64,000 bases of DNA. Source: Tahibacter amnicola. Its GTDB lineage: Bacteria > Pseudomonadota > Gammaproteobacteria > Xanthomonadales > Rhodanobacteraceae. Every line of letters begins with the position of its first letter. The first letter of the stretch is position 1. A model generated the notes under the pieces. It worked only from the letters and a program-made list of their open reading frames with translations. It was not told where the DNA came from and did not search any database. The stretch spans positions 2,691,001-2,755,000 of the forward strand of contig NZ_CP104694.1 in NCBI RefSeq assembly GCF_025398735.1, given 5' to 3'. This document shows, piece by piece, positions 63,296 through 64,000 of this stretch. Made by a program: the position numbers and the translations under genes.

Positions 63296-63629
63296 TCGCC
63301 GCGTTGCAGGAACGATGTGTGGATACGCATCGGGTGTGCAAATGTGAATTGGCGCGGCCCTCACGCGACGGTCACGGGCCGCAGCGCACACTGAAACCCT
63401 GACAGGGTGGGGCGACTGGTCGTCCCGGTAGACTCCAGCATGCATCCCGGTCGTCGTGAGCCGCTACTCTATCCGTAGCGCCGTATCGCGTTCACTCGAC
63501 CAACCATGCCCAACAGACCGTCGGTCGCTGGACCCTTCGCGTTCCGGCGGACGCGTCGTTTCACCCTGGTTGCACGAACCAGCCGTCACTGGGACGTCCG
63601 CCGTGCACCAGGACTTGGGAGATCAGCTC
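63296..63629. other. Intergenic region
   Basis: This is a 334-bp region between gene B of cassette 2 and a short hydrophilic-protein gene. No supported gene or repeat was found. Confidence 0.4.
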
Positions 63630-63812
63630 ATGGCACCGCAACACCACGATCCGCGCGAATCGGAAGGCGAGCCCGGCATGGGCCAGCACGACCAGGGCAT
63701 GGACAATACGACGGACCGGGGCAAGGAAGGCCCCGGCAAGGACGACGACTCGCATCCCACGCCCGGCAACGAGCCGGTTGAGGAGCCAGGGAAGGCGGAC
63801 AACGCCGATTGA
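63630..63812 (+). CDS. Very hydrophilic 60-residue protein
   Basis: This is MAPQHHDPRESEGEPGMGQH followed by QGMDNTTDRGKEGPGKDDDS and an acidic, proline-rich end (GNEPVEEPGKADNAD). It has no hydrophobic core and is likely disordered. GGGAG is found before the ATG at 63630. Small disordered proteins of this kind (stress or desiccation-type) are common in soil bacteria, but I cannot name it. A weak hairpin follows at 63859-63886. Confidence 0.55.
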   Translation: MAPQHHDPRESEGEPGMGQHDQGMDNTTDRGKEGPGKDDDSHPTPGNEPVEEPGKADNAD

Positions 63813-63858
63813 CGGTAGACGCCGGCCGCGCGAGCTGTTGCCAGCGTGGAGCATTCGT

Positions 63859-63886
63859 GATCGCAGGCGCTCAGGCGCCCGCGATC
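63859..63886 (+). terminator. Weak hairpin after the hydrophilic-protein gene
   Basis: GATCGCAGGCGC (63859-63870) pairs with the following GGCGCCCGCGATC stretch with one mismatch. No T run follows. Confidence 0.35.
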
Positions 63887-64000
63887 CTGCGCGGTGATGT
63901 CCGGAAAACGTCCTGCGGATCTGCGTGATCCGTTCCTTCGTTTTTCGGGTTCGTGGTCCGGTTCCCATTTCCCATGGCGGCCTATCGCGCCCGTCGTCGT

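Noticed and set aside
1-64000. tRNA, rRNA, insertion sequences, prophage
   Set aside because: I looked for T-loop sequences, transposase motifs and phage genes on both strands and saw none; a short RNA gene could still be missed by eye.

Overview
The window is high-GC DNA densely packed with genes on both strands. The gene content suggests a gammaproteobacterium of the Lysobacterales (Xanthomonadales), probably Rhodanobacteraceae (Tahibacter, Dokdonella or Rudaea-like). The reasons are the many secreted repeat proteins, five of which end in a short tail of the type LFADGFE, the many short secreted proteins of unknown function, and the overall codon style. No tRNA, rRNA, insertion sequence, prophage or CRISPR array was seen. 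The assignment is by eye; no database search was run.

Region 1-8.3 kb holds three related PAS-type sensor histidine kinases. One is cut by the left edge and reads leftward. The other two read rightward in an operon that ends with a HEAT-repeat protein. The three kinases share an almost identical HisKA segment, and no response regulator gene is in view. Region 8.3-22.8 kb is a mixed set of housekeeping and unknown genes: a membrane-anchored barrel-like protein, a secreted EEP-fold phosphoesterase, a frameshifted beta-helix protein, an M14-like zinc peptidase, a short-chain dehydrogenase, Ig-like and beta-repeat exported proteins, DUF3606, GFA-type and DUF1801 proteins. Region 22.8-34.2 kb is rich in exported proteins: a 1408-residue two-heme c-type cytochrome with Ig and PKD-like domains, a CHRD protein with an IPTL-like C-terminal anchor, a class C beta-lactamase-like lipoprotein, a gamma-glutamylcyclotransferase fused to membrane segments, and a monoheme cytochrome.

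Region 34.7-36.5 kb carries a small-protein cassette (genes A, C, B) followed by a cold shock protein. A second copy of genes A and B lies at 62.3-63.3 kb, with a related non-coding element at both loci. Region 36.9-42.6 kb has a LamG-like exported protein, a CSLREA beta-helix protein, a lysophospholipase-like hydrolase and a membrane-bound spermidine synthase. Region 42.7-52.6 kb is the most unusual part. It has a Cys-rich small protein, an untracked 48-residue peptide with a double-glycine leader and a proline-rich core, an overlapping pair encoding a cytoplasmic subtilase/HExxH double protease and a ComEC-like metallo-beta-lactamase-fold protein, a DUF2235 hydrolase, and a TPR-PAS membrane sensor with an unidentified C-terminal module.

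Region 52.6-60 kb holds exported proteins, dominated by a 1369-residue metzincin-like protease with about eleven Ig-like repeats encoded by a 279-bp tandem DNA repeat. It is translationally coupled to a small exported protein. The right end has an alpha/beta hydrolase, a zinc-ribbon MBL-fold protein, cassette copy 2 and a short, very hydrophilic protein.

The best candidates for undescribed biology are the proline-rich peptide, the double-protease/MBL operon, the duplicated A/B cassette and the recurrent GFE-type C-terminal tail.
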